Translations under genes and position numbers: made by a program | The notes under the pieces: model-generated | What the model was told of the DNA's origin: nothing | Database searches by the model: none | Seen by the model: only the letters and a program-made list of their open reading frames with translations | Assembly: GCA_030142905.1 (NCBI GenBank) | Contig: JASJOG010000297.1 | Coordinates: forward strand, 1-64,000 | DNA: 64,000 bases | Reading direction: 5' to 3' | Origin: Heliopora coerulea | Taxonomy: Eukaryota; Cnidaria; Anthozoa; Scleralcyonacea; Helioporidae | In this document: piece by piece, positions 11,101-21,501 of the stretch | How positions within the stretch are numbered: position 1 is the stretch's first letter | Layout of the letters: each line of letters starts with the position of its first letter

Positions 11101-11806
11101 CTAACTATATCAAGTTCAAAATTGATAAATCTGTATACTTACCGCTATGCAGACTTTGGGGGGGGAAAAGGAGAAATGGTGGGACATCTGGTAAGCGAAT
11201 GCACAAAACTTGCACAACGAGAGTACAAAAGCCGGCATGATAATGTAGCAAGAATTATACATTAGAACATATGTGGAAAACACGATCTAGAAAGAGCGAG
11301 CATGTGGTACGAACATAACCCCCAGGGAGTAGTAGAGTCGGATAAAGTAAAAGTTCTTCGGGATTTTATGATCCAGTGCGACCATCAGATAGAATACCGA
11401 AAGCCAGATATAGTTGTAGTAGACAAAGCAGAAAAGAAATGTGCAATAATTGATGTAGCCATACCAGGAGACAACAGAATTGGTGAGAAAGAAACAGAAA
11501 AGATAGAAAAGTATCAAGCATTGAAACGAGAGATTAAAAACCTGTGGTCAATGAGAAAGGTAGAAGTAATTCCAGTTGTCGTTGGAGCCTTGGGCTGTGT
11601 AAGCATAAAGTTTGAACAATGGATTGAGAGGATTGGAATAACAGTGAACGTTGAGGATATCCAGAAAACGACACTTCTTGGAACAGCAAGAATTTTAAGA
11701 ACAGTGCTAGAAAACTAGTTGTAACAGTGCCACCTTAGTCTACTTGTTGTAGACAGCTGGCACCGATGAATACCGGATCCACAGCAAACCGTGCGGAGAA
11801 GAAAAC
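8129..11806 (+). mobile_element. R4/Dong-like non-LTR retrotransposon (near full length, decayed)
   Basis: A LINE of ~3.7 kb lying between AATAAT (the tail of the 0.8 kb retroposon) and a perfect (AAT)n tract at 11807-11822. Its single ORF encodes RT and a C-terminal restriction-like endonuclease. The 5' leader (8129-8318) begins CCTCCTCAGGATTACTACC and is followed by a G-rich segment. The 3' UTR is ~88 bp with no poly(A). Dong, an R4-clade element, is known to insert in TAA repeats. The same target preference is inferred here from the flanks. Confidence 0.7.
8319..11718 (+). pseudogene. LINE ORF: RT plus restriction-like endonuclease, multiple breaks
   Basis: The single ORF is broken by several stops and frameshifts (near 8573, 8819-8882, 9262-9332, 9853-9893, 10330 and 11240-11300). 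Domains in order: an N-terminal basic helical region (RLKWSKDVNVIVMECFF); RT motifs WKAPGPDGVQGFW at ~9577, then [26 protein letters not shown] and the catalytic [11 protein letters not shown] at ~10257; a zinc-knuckle region at ~11145 where the second Cys is Trp (CRLWG); and a C-terminal PD-(D/E)XK endonuclease (KPDIVVV, then CAIIDVAIPGD, then KETEKIEKYQALK) ending LLGTARILRTVLEN. This RT-CCHC-endonuclease order is characteristic of R2-superfamily LINEs. TAA-repeat flanks favour the R4/Dong clade. Confidence 0.8.
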
Positions 11807-11822
11807 AATAATAATAATAATA
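11807..11822. repeat. (AAT)n tract at LINE-LINE junction
   Basis: A short AATAATAATAATAAT run separates the 3' end of the LINE above from the next LINE fragment. Confidence 0.85.
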
Positions 11823-12160
11823 CTGACAGAACCATCCAAGCGAATAGACCTGACATAGTCATTAAAAACCATGAGGAGAAGACCTGCCTCATGATCGATA
11901 TGACAATACCTACAGATAGGAACGTGTCTGCCAAAGAATTCGACAAACTATCTAAATATAAAGATTTGCAAATCGAGATCGAAAGAATGTGGCACCTCAA
12001 AACATCTATAGTGCCAATAGTTATTGGAGCCCTCGGACTTGTTAATAAAAATGTGTGCAGTCACATCAAAAAATTGCCTGGAAAACCCAGCCTGCAGGAG
12101 TTACAGAAGATTGTCCTCAACAGCGCTGTGCACCTCTTGAGAAAGGCTCTCTCGATATGA
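11823..12160 (+). pseudogene. Second R2-superfamily LINE, endonuclease tail only
   Basis: A different LINE family, 5'-truncated at the (AAT)n tract. It reads NRPDIVIKNHEEKTCLMIDM, then TIPTDRN and FDKLSKYKDLQIEIERMW, then PIVIGALG, and ends at a TGA (12158-12160). The PD...D...K pattern matches the restriction-like endonuclease of the LINE at 8.1-11.8 kb but at low identity. The frame is open throughout the fragment. Confidence 0.75.
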
Positions 12161-12164
12161 TTTA

Positions 12165-13131
12165 CAGTGGAACCCCGCCTTACGACGACACCGTTAATAC
12201 GACTACCCCGTTAATACGACCACTTTTTTTTTTCCCCGAATGAGAGCTAACTTTTTTTCTTATCTGAAAACCTCGTTAATACGACCACCCCGTTAATACG
12301 ACCAACGACCATATTTTCATGTCCACTACTGTTTAATACGACCAATCAACGTGTCGAGTAATGCCTTTTTGATATCAAATTCTGATATGCGGTGTATAAT
12401 TATCTTAATCAATTACACATACGGCGAATAATTAACATTTAAACGTTTTTCAATATTCATTATAATTTTTATTAAACAGACAGAACGTGATTAAATATGT
12501 TTTTGGGTCGTTTTATCTTTTTCTTGCCTTCTTTTTTCTACCACTTTCCTCTCCTGTTCTCTTTTGGCCACATTTCATTTCGACTCTAACGGATAGGTTA
12601 TTCGGGATGTTCAGCAGTTTGCTTTGCAAGTCAATGTTCATTTCCTGCCCCATAAACTTGTAAATGCATGGAATCTCCATTCCATATCCCCCGCCCCGAT
12701 TGACACCTGTTCCAATAACTATAGCCTCTGCTTTACTTTTCGAAGAGAAAGGAAATTCAAAAATGGCAAACGAACTCGTCGGAGTAATCTGCCAAGCTCA
12801 AACCGTTTAGCTTGAGTGTCGGAAAAACCAACGGAAGCTTACAGATATTTTTAAACCTAAATAAATTTAAATAACTAATGTAGAGGTTTATTATCAAGGT
12901 TATTCATCTCATTTGGTTAATTTTGTTGAGTTGTGTTCAGTTAATAAAATTTATTTGTGGATTATTTTGTGGTTTTAGCGTTATGCTAATTGAAATCTGA
13001 TTCCGTTTGCCATGACGTCATTGAAAAAAACATTTGTTACGGATCTGATCCACCCCCGTTAATGCGACCACCCCGTTAATACGACCAAATTTTTTCGGCC
13101 CAACGGTGGTCGTATTAACAGGGTTCCACTG
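12165..13131. mobile_element. Non-autonomous pogo/Tigger-like DNA transposon
   Basis: Terminal inverted repeats CAGTGGAACCC...GGGTTCCACTG flanked by TA on both sides (12163-12164, 13132-13133), the Tc1/mariner-pogo target. Subterminal copies of CCCCGTTAATACGACCA occur several times at both ends, a typical pogo/Tigger pattern. No transposase remains in the 967 bp. It landed two bases after the stop of the LINE fragment. Confidence 0.8.
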
Positions 13132-13309
13132 TACTTGCATCGTCTAACAACTTCTCTTAATTTCTTTATTCATCAAAATTAACATCAGAAAGTTAATAGT
13201 ATTATCCTTCTTATTGCCCCAGGTCTTTGGGTGAAACCCGGCAATATGATTGTAGAAAATAGCCTTTAAAAATAAAAAAAAATAATAATAAAGATGATAA
13301 TAAAGTTCT

Positions 13310-13450
13310 CTGAAATGTGCAATATCTGTTGCGCCCTTTCCTGGCGGGATGCTGGGCACCCGTAGCAGGCTAAGATCCCTTCCACTGTCCCTAATTGAGT
13401 GGTGTGCGAGTTGCAATAATGATAATAATAATAATGGCGACAACAATGAC
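13310..13450 (+). mobile_element. 5'-truncated copy of the 0.8 kb retroposon
   Basis: Matches only the last ~120 bp of the 7293-8128 unit (TCTCTGAAATGTGCAATATC to GTGGTGTGCGAGTTGCAATAAT) and ends in an AAT run. Confidence 0.75.
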
Positions 13451-14004
13451 AATAATAATTATAAAAATCGTAAGATATTAATGAACATAATTATTAAGAA
13501 AGTTTCCTGATCTATGGTATGGAAAAAACATGCCTTACACAAGCGCTTCTTAGACTCGACTCCCGTATTAAATTGATTGAATTATTGGACGAAAAGATGA
13601 GAACAGAAATCTCGCAGCACACATACCATCATTCCGGCAAGACCTGTCATTCCTGCACCAAGTTCACAAACAGTTTTCCCTCTGTTTCAACAAAAACACA
13701 AAGCCTGATTACTTCGACTGTCTTACTCTTGGAACGTGACAGGCGAAATAAAATAACAAACTAGATAAAAGGGATTGACATTTCCTAGGAGGATCCCTAA
13801 TCACAGGCTCCAAAGAAAGATGAAACATTGCTCAGTGCACAATAAGACATTAAAATAATAATAAATTATCGCCATTCTGGACAATCTAACTTACGGACAA
13901 TTTCTATACTGATGTGATTATTTCAAAAAGCTACGTAACAATACCATATTAAGTATATAAGAAGTGTTTCATAACCACATATCACATAATAGTAACGACA
14001 ACAA
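13451..14004. other. Non-coding; partial similarity to flank of retroposon copy 2
   Basis: Sequence at ~13465-13540 (AAATCGTAAGATATT, then CCTGATCTATGGTAT) resembles 14950-15015 (AAATCGTAAAAATCT, then CCCTGATCAATGGTAT), suggesting the two retroposon copies share downstream sequence. An 81-codon frame at 13519-13764 is unrecognised. Confidence 0.4.
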
Positions 14005-14085
14005 CTACAGTGACTATAACCATAATAATGGCAAGAATAATAATTATAATGATAATAATAATTATAATAATAATAGTAACTATAA
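14005..14085. repeat. (AAT)n microsatellite
   Basis: Imperfect AAT/ATA repeats directly upstream of retroposon copy 2. Confidence 0.85.
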
Positions 14086-14101
14086 ACCAGCCTCAAATGC
14101 T

Positions 14102-14936
14102 GAAACAGATGTGCACTAGTACAGCTTCAGCCCACTACGGGAATGTGGACGCTCCCGCCTACCAGAGTCCGGGGTGGCACCTTTGGCAAGTGCCAGCAAC
14201 CCCTTAGCCAAGGGTAGATAAGACTTTAGCGTTTGATAGCAACTTATCTAGGAGAAGGAAACCCCGAGATAAAATCAGAAATAGATAGGCAGGGCATTGA
14301 CTCGGAGCCAGTGACCTCCATAAAACGAGCAGGCTTTGATGAGATGACCTAGGGAGTGGCGCCCCTGCCTTGCCAGCTGGGTAGACAGGTAGCCGAAAGC
14401 CTCAGCTTGCTTTAATTGGCTGGTAGCTGCAAGTACACTACCTTCAGATGTTGGCAAACCTGCCCTGTTAGCCCAAGGACTAGAAGAAAATCTGTACAGC
14501 AGGCTGATGCCCCAGACCTTAGTTGGTTAAGGATAAACCAGCCTTAAATACTGAAACAGATATGCACTAGTCTAAGAATAAAACAATATTCAAACTTAAT
14601 CCTTGCAGTGGCACGCCTAAACTGACCTTAACTGGTTGGAAGTGCAAGAGAGTACTGTTAAGGTCAAACTGGATATACGTATCGGGAAGTACTTTCAGGG
14701 ACTTTAGAGGGCTGTACATCCCTTACTCCCTCCTGACTGGATTAGTTGGGCGAGTAAGAGCTGGCCACGTGGGTGTTTCTTAAAATCCATTTTAATGGTG
14801 AAATTTCCTTTCCCCACAAGTTTCCCGAAATGTGGAATGTCTGTTGCGGTCTTTCCTGGCAGGATGCTGGCGCCCGTAGCAGGCTTAGACCCCTTCCACT
14901 GTCCTTAGTTGGGTGGTGTGGGAGTTGTAATAATAA
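14102..14936 (+). mobile_element. ~0.8 kb non-autonomous retroposon, copy 2
   Basis: Full-length counterpart of the unit at 7293-8128, colinear with scattered substitutions and a few small indels. It has (AAT)n at both borders and is followed by unrelated DNA rather than a LINE. The block is therefore an element in its own right and not the LINE's 5' leader. Confidence 0.75.
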
Positions 14937-14952
14937 TTATAATAATAATAAA

Positions 14953-15625
14953 ATCGTAAAAATCTGAATAATCATCAAGTAAATGCCCTGATCAATGGTA
15001 TACAAAACCTTCCTTACGCATGAAAAGGTCACCGCCTGACTGAAAGTTCAACTTCCGGCGTATTTCTCATCTCGTGCAGGCGTGAAGAACGACTGAAAAG
15101 TTGAACTTAACTGAGACAAGCATCAAACCCCTCGCGCACTTAATGCAATGCTATTCCGTTTGGACTACGGAACGCGTTTTTCCTAAAGAAAGAGGTCAAG
15201 AGAGGCGTGCTTCGAGGCAGTGGGCTAGGGTAGTGTTCTTCAATATTTCAATAACAATTTGCTCTTTCGCGCGAACTTGGTGTAACGGAATAAATATACT
15301 TATGAGGAACAGTTCACGATGTTGATAATGATGGCCTTCACGCAAACTCTTAAAAACACTACGTCATCCTGCTTCCTGGGAAAAACGCAGCATTAGCATC
15401 ATGTACATAGTCCTCAAAAACTATCTTCGGTACTTCACTTTAAACTCCCCGGTATCTGATAACTACAAAACCCTTAATGTTTACAAGGAATTTAACTGTC
15501 CCAATAAAAATTACAACTGTTTTGAGTTTTGATTAGCAAGCATGTTGAATAATAATTAGTGTAATGAATACTTACTTGAGCATTCATTTAATGTTTTATT
15601 TTGAGTAAAGTTAAAAGAAATGCAT
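14953..15625. other. Non-coding, nothing recognised
   Basis: AT-rich flank up to the Kolobok target site. A 74-codon frame at 15101-15325 shows no motif. Confidence 0.5.
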
Positions 15626-15629
15626 TTAA

Positions 15630-15836
15630 AGGGCATATGAAGCGTAAATTTTGTTATGAACTTTTCCACACTTTCTAGAACTTCAAAACGCGCTATTTTC
15701 AATGAACAACTTAGTTTTTAATTTAACTTTGTTGAAGCGTTCAATTTTGCTCTGAAAGTGCGTATATATTAAAGTGTTCGCGCCCAACTTTCACCAGGGG
15801 CCTGGAATGAAGTGATGACGTAGGAAGATGTACCGT
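15630..15836. repeat. Kolobok left terminal inverted repeat
   Basis: Imperfect inverted match to 19901-20107 over ~205 bp, including AACTTAGTTTTTAATTTAAC and GAAGTGATGACGTAGGAAG. The transposase ATG lies ~120 bp inside it, so the repeat probably carries the promoter. Confidence 0.85.
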
Positions 15837-15957
15837 AGGAAGTTTTGCGTATAAAGTATGAACTATAAAGCATAAAGCGTATTCAAAAGCCATCAACTTG
15901 CTGTTGTATAAGAAGTGAAATTGTTTGAGATCATTACTATAGTTTATCCTTGCGATA

Positions 15958-18900
15958 ATGCCTGTAAAAGGAGGCAAGTATTGCGTCGCTGGTTTTGCTA
16001 ACGCAAAATCTTGCAAAAATTCAAGTCGTTCGACGGGCATTTCGATGCATTTGTTTCCTCGTGATGCTAAACAACGTGCGGTGTGGACGAAATTTGTGAG
16101 AAAGCATAGACCAGGTTGGAATCCAACAAGTTCTTCTGCACTATGTTCAGCGCATTTTCATGGACATGATTATAATCAACGACTGGATATTGAAGTACCC
16201 ACTGCGTCTGATCGCTCGCCAAATAGTATATCTTGCAAGAGGTATCTAAAGCCTGGAACAGTACCAACAGTCGACAATTATGATATTGCTGCGGTATCTT
16301 TTCCGAAAACAACCCAGACAACTGCTGCTATTAACTCTGACACTCCTCAAATTCCTGCTTGCAAAGTAAAACGTGCAAAGCGACAGCTTCTTCGAGAATT
16401 ATCTCAATCTAGTGCTAAGCAACCAAAGATTCAAGACGAAGAATCGGCGGACCAAGTCGATGAAATGGAAATGGACTCCTCCATAGAGCAAAGTGCAACT
16501 GTTCACCTTTCTCGCAACAACCAACACAAACCTGTTGAACCTGGAGAGTCAGAGGCACTGTTAAAGTGTAAAAAAAAGCTGAAAACTATTCAACAAAGGT
16601 GCTCAAACTACAGAAGGACTATCAGGTGCCTGCGGCTACAGGTACAAGCAAAGTCATCCTCTTCACATACTCCCATGGTTGATACTCTCCATCAAGAGAA
16701 TCAAGTGGAGGATGTTGTAAATGAATTTGATGGCAATCTTGAAGTTGATCAGAACGAGCTTGATGACTTCCTGGCAGAAGCAGATGACATGAGCCAATTA
16801 ACAACTGATCCTGACTGGGAAACTGAATATCAGTCTGGTGCACATGATGAAGAGGATACTGATGGAGAAGATACTGTAAGGTAAAATATACATACCATTG
16901 CATTAATTTATTTTATTTTATTTGTCATTCCTATTGGTCTAATGTATTGTCTTTTATAGGATTAATTCAAGTGCTTTGCCTCAAGATGAGCCAAAATTTA
17001 TTGTTTTCCTTTCTTGTTTGGTCTCAATATTTTCAATGTTTTGCTTCAATTGCAAATTGGAGAAACCTGAGATTCTAGTATCAAAATCTGGCACAATGGT
17101 CAATATAGAGCAACATTGCAAAAAATGCAAGCTAGCTGGGGTGCAGCCTTATAAATGGCATAGCCAGCCTTTTGTGTTTGGTCGATTTGCTGCTGGTAAT
17201 TTGCTATTGAGCTTTGCTATTCTTTGTGCTGGTGCAAGTATTAGCAAAATAATGCTCATGTTCTCCCATTTGGGCTTATGCGTGTACTCAGTGCGTTCAT
17301 TCTATGCACATCAAAGATGGTTGCTGTTCCCTACTATCATTGGGTTTTGGGAATCAATACGATTGGGACTGATTGAAAAAGCTTGCTTGGCAAAGGAAAG
17401 TGTTTGGGCTGGTGATGGTCGATTCGACTCAATGGGTCATTCAGCCAAGTATGGTGTATACACCATGATGAATGCTTCACTGGGTAAACTTGTGCACTTT
17501 GAATTGCTACAGGTAATCAGCATTATCTTCATGTTACATCAACTTTCTTACCGGATCAACCCATTGATAGTCAATGTGTCTGTTTTTAATGGTTTCCCTT
17601 TTTTTAATTTTCTGGGGTCTTAAGCACCTGCTAATTTATGGTATTTTCAGGCTAATGAAACTGGTTCAAGTCAGGCCATGGAACTTGAAGGGGCAAAACG
17701 TTCGTTCAAGTTTCTAACCGATTCAGGAGTGAAAGTGCAAACCTTTATATCTGACAGGCACAGAGGAATAGCAAAGTGGTTAAAAACAGAATACCCATTT
17801 GTACATCACTTCTATGACATTTGGCATGTTGCAAAAAGCATCACAAAAAAGTTAGCTAAGTTGGCTAAGGAGAAAGGATGTGAAGCTGTACAGCACTGGA
17901 TAAAGCCTATCAAAAACCATTTATATTGGTGTGCTTGTTCTACTAAGTCTGGCTATGAACAGCTTATCTTGGCAAAATGGAAGTCGTATGCAAGACACGT
18001 TGCAAATCTCCATACAAATCATCCAGATCCATTGTTTGAAAAATGTGTTCATGAAAAACTTCCTAGCAGAAAATGGATAAGAATGGGTGAGTATACTATA
18101 CGAGAAGTGAACAATCTCAAAAGGGGAGGAGTTGTTGGTAAACATATTGTTGTTTGTTAAACATATTTTTGTTTCATATCACAAGCCTATTTCTAGTTAT
18201 GCAAATTATTTTAGGCACTGAAGTTTATGATAAAGTTGTTGGCATTTGTGGAAAGTCCCAAGTACTGAATGATGTGAAAAAGCTTTCATCAGAAGTTCAA
18301 ACCAGCCACCTGGAAGCATTTCATTCCACACTTAACCAGTTTCATCCAAAGATGACAGCATATTCTTACACAGGGACATATTGCAGGTATAACTCCTTTA
18401 GTATTTGTTTAAAGTATTTTTCTTGGAACAAATTTTGTATGTTTCTAGGCATATATTGGCAATCGCTCACTTCAATGAGAACATCAAAAGAGAAGCAAAA
18501 AAAACAAAAGATGGCAAAATTTATTACAGCATACATTATCCAAAATACAAAAATGGTGAAGAATTAGTCCGAACAGTTCCAGTTCCTCCCACCTACAAAT
18601 ATGTAGATGATATAAGAAATTGTCTGTTCAAAAGCACGAAGGCATCTATGAAACTCAAAATACTTGAGTTTTTAAAACATGTCCCTGCTCCACTTAGCTC
18701 ACAATTTAGTGATAAGGTGGACCGCCTTACTGCCATTGCCAATCACGCAAGAAGAAATGAAATGACTGTCCAGCTATACCCCAGTTGTAAGTACAATTTC
18801 TCAAGTCTAATACACAGAAATTATATTTTGTAACAAAACATAATTTCTATACATTAAACAATAAAGCATAGTGTGTTACTGGCTGAATTTTAATTTATCA

Positions 18901-19032
18901 TATATTCTAGTAAACGAGCAAGATGAGCTTCAAGCTGTAGTCACTCGGCCAGAGCCTACAAATGCACAGAGGACACGGCACTGTACCAAGTGCAATCAAC
19001 CCATGAAAGGTCACAAGCGTGGACAATGCTAA
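15958..19032 (+). CDS. Kolobok transposase with THAP domain (6 exons)
   Basis: Exons inferred from GT/AG borders and phase: 15958-16880, 16960-17512, 17651-18086, 18215-18386, 18449-18786, 18911-19032. They join without a stop to 847 residues. The N-terminal THAP zinc finger (residues ~1-100) shows C9, C19, a later CSAH and a GTVPTV box, and binds element DNA. A basic/acidic linker with a coiled-coil-like segment follows. The catalytic core carries two acidic blocks, WAGDGRFDSMGH and ISDRHRGIAKW, then DIWHVAK and LEAFHS, which may hold the third acidic residue of a DDE/RNase H fold. The end is a zinc-knuckle-like CTKCNQPMKGHKRGQC. The enzyme would act in the nucleus to cut and insert the element at TTAA. 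The smooth splice phasing strongly supports the model. Catalytic assignment is inference. Confidence 0.85.
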
Positions 19033-19130
19033 CCATACAGTGCATTTGTAAATATTGTAAATACTGGTGGTGTGTAACAAAAAAAGTTGGCGTAAATTGC
19101 CTCTGGTCTCATTGTTATTGTTGTCTACGT

Positions 19131-19811
19131 TTAGGCTCTCTCGTCTGTCGACATGTAACCAGTATGTTCTGTGTCTTTCTGCTTAGGGAACCTAGTTCGA
19201 ATTGCTGTGTACGCACATGCAGGAAGCGGTCTTGAGTTGTCAAATCCCATGAATCCAAACACCATAGATATAAACAATCTGTAAGCGATTGCTCGTAGAA
19301 AGACATTTTCGTCGCTGCCAAGTTGCCTGTACTTCCTTCCTTGCCTTGTTTTCAAACCATTTGCTGCAACTCGCAGGACTCGAGGATGTAGTACAACAGC
19401 TGTGAAATCAGGATGTTCTGTAACGCATTTAACAGGCTCTTCCAGTATTATTTCGGAGTTAAAAACATTTGCATCGCTTATCTCGTGGCAGCACCTGTAT
19501 TCTCTTGAACAACATAACAAACGAGTTTCGCAATGGCCACAAAAACACCAATCCTTGACCGCTTGTATTCCTTCGTATCGGTCTTCGATATCATTCAGTA
19601 AAAGTCCGTCGATATCAACCTCTTCTTGATCATCATTTTCGTCAGAACTTTGTGCTAAGGGTTCATGAGCATAAGGCTGGTATGCACCGACTAATGCGTC
19701 TTCACTAAACACTTCACCGTTTCCTTCGTCTGAATCATGGAACGTGCTCAAAGAGGAAGATGACAAATTTTCATTTTCCAAATCAGAATTTTCCATATAT
19801 TCGCTTGACAT
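19131..19811 (-). CDS. P2X7 ballast-like (P2RX7_C) cysteine-rich protein in Kolobok
   Basis: An intact 226-residue frame convergent with the transposase. It starts ~90 bp inside the right inverted repeat and ends ~98 bp past the transposase stop. Residues 1-80 are acidic and Ser-rich. Residues ~86-110 form a zinc-type cluster (WCFCGHC, then LCC and RCC), followed by an EVKC-like segment and ENVFLRAIAYRLF, then PACAYTAIRTRFP. The pattern C-x-C-G-x-C...CC...AYR...PxCxxxxIRxxFP is that of the intracellular C-terminal 'ballast' domain of the P2X7 receptor, which also occurs as a stand-alone domain in many animals. No membrane segment is present, so this is not a receptor. A role in transposition (DNA binding or partner of the transposase) is inference. 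The last ~17 residues fall outside the domain. Confidence 0.75.
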   Translation of the reverse strand: MSSEYMENSDLENENLSSSSLSTFHDSDEGNGEVFSEDALVGAYQPYAHEPLAQSSDENDDQEEVDIDGLLLNDIEDRYEGIQAVKDWCFCGHCETRLLCCSREYRCCHEISDANVFNSEIILEEPVKCVTEHPDFTAVVLHPRVLRVAANGLKTRQGRKYRQLGSDENVFLRAIAYRLFISMVFGFMGFDNSRPLPACAYTAIRTRFPKQKDTEHTGYMSTDERA

Positions 19812-19900
19812 TTTTTTGACAACTCAGAAAAACCCCAAAAAACTAAAATTAGCGCACAACTTGTTAATCGATGTTAATCAAATAAGTCAAGCATGTGTTA

Positions 19901-20107
19901 TGGAGTACAACTTTCTACGTCATCACTTTGACCCAGACTCTTTTTACAAGTTGGGCGCAAACATGGTAAGAAGCAACATTTGGCAGCAAAATTGAACACT
20001 TTAACAAAGTTAAATTAAAAAACTAAGTTGTTCATTGAAAAGAGCGCGTTTTGATGTTCTAGAAAGGATGGAAAAGTTAAAAACAAAATTTACGCTTCAT
20101 ATGCCCT
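19901..20107. repeat. Kolobok right terminal inverted repeat
   Basis: Partner of 15630-15836, ending CGCTTCATATGCCCT before TTAA. The minus-strand gene begins just inside it. Confidence 0.85.
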
Positions 20108-20111
20108 TTAA

Positions 20112-21218
20112 TATCAACATAAACACTACATTTACTTCATCGATATTTTCGCGCGTTTCTAACTCGATTGTTCTATGTGTTCGACCCAGACCCTCGCTCT
20201 AACCTAAGTTGTTTAAAATTAGTAAATTTATATAATGAATTTAAAATTAATAAAAAAGAAAAAAAAAAACCCAGTGTTTTTTTTGTTATTCTCTAACGGA
20301 TGCAATATTGGCAATAGATTCGCCAGGCAGGAAGCGCAGTCTAGAGAACGTTAGAGTTCAATAAATATTATGAGTATGTATGTTTGCTTTTAATGATGCC
20401 GTTCCTTCGAGTTCTATGCTCCGCTTTTATATTCATCACTAGGATACAATATTAGCAATCCTTGCAATCTTTTATTCGTACTCTGGAACAAGATTGTCCA
20501 GAATAGGCGTAAGAAAATGTGTCCTTCAGAACAAACATTTATCGGAAACATCGATCCTATACTGCCACCCATTCCGTAGTTCTGAAAAATTCGTGACTTT
20601 CATTACTTAGAATCAAACAACTATTTCTAGTAGGATAAAAGCGACATATCATGTCAAGAACATGCTAAGAATTTAGTGCTTACATCAAGTATTTATTTTA
20701 ATAAAATTTAATCTAAACACCACCTAAAATCCCCACGATTTTTGATGCAGAGATACGAGAGGATTTCCTCCGATGGCCAGATGCCTAGAAAAAGTATTTG
20801 AGACAATTAATCACCCCGTTCAAAATTTGATTGGCTTATCATTAACACTGGAAGCGGTTACAGTTTTAGGTAATTGTAATTCTTAAAGGCCATCCTCAAT
20901 TCGAAAACAAATTCAGCCTCATGGAACTAAAATAAAAAAGACTTATATGCAAAACTATATTACTCAATCATTTTAGTCATAATACAGTTATATTAGTCAA
21001 AATTATTTAACACATATAATGATTTATGATACACTACGAAAATCTGTATAAAAGCTAATATTCGATCTGTTGTGAAAAGGGAGTTTCCGTTGGTCGGTGA
21101 TAAGATTTCCAACTAATGTTTAAGGTTTCCCTAGCCTTCAACCGGGAGAGTTTCAATGGCATAACGTTGAAGTGGAACGCAGGCCTCTGTGAACACGACT
21201 GGTGCGTTTATTCATCCA
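20112..21218. other. Non-coding, nothing recognised
   Basis: AT-rich sequence with short A and T runs near 20260-20285. No ORF or repeat structure was recognised. Confidence 0.5.
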
Positions 21219-21501
21219 TTCATTCAAAAGGTAAAGGTAAAGTACCTTGATTTATGCTGGTTAACCCTATCAGCTACCTAAGCTGTTCTCCCTAGAGGTC
21301 CAGTAAGGGCCGCCCCTCATGGGTCCATTGTTGCTAAAGGAAGAAACCGGCAATGCTTGGTAGAGTCATACTGGACAACAGTCTTCACATATGTGACCAA
21401 GGTGACTTTAATCAGATAACCGCACGGAGCCGGAATCGAACCCTAGTCACAGTGGTGAGACACGTGTGCTAACACTGTGCCACCAGCACCCCACATTCAT
21501 T
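21219..21501 (-). mobile_element. tRNA-derived SINE
   Basis: On the minus strand it begins GGGGTGCTGGTGGCACAGTG with an A box (TGGCACAGTGTTAGC) and a B box (GGTTCGATTCC) ~45 bp later, as in a tRNA-type RNA polymerase III promoter. A ~180 bp body follows and ends in TTTACC repeats (21230-21243). CATTCATTC occurs on both sides and may be the target duplication, though it lies in simple-sequence DNA. Confidence 0.7.

Larger units (their letters stand above)
15630..20107. mobile_element. Complete Kolobok DNA transposon
   Basis: A 4,478 bp element bounded by TTAA duplications (15626-15629 and 20108-20111). Its termini are AGGGCATATGAAGCG and the exact complement. The inverted repeats continue for ~205 bp on each side. 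It contains a THAP-domain transposase gene (plus strand) and a convergent small gene (minus strand). TTAA target duplication together with a THAP transposase indicates the Kolobok superfamily. No internal break is visible, so this copy may be young. Confidence 0.9.

Noticed and set aside
18087..18145. Transposase exon 3 extending past 18086
   Set aside because: Read-through leads to a stop at 18160. Using the GTGAGT donor at 18087 joins in phase to the next exon with continuous similarity.
19402..19629. Plus-strand frame inside the Kolobok
   Set aside because: Shadow of the minus-strand P2X7-like gene, which has the recognisable Cys pattern.
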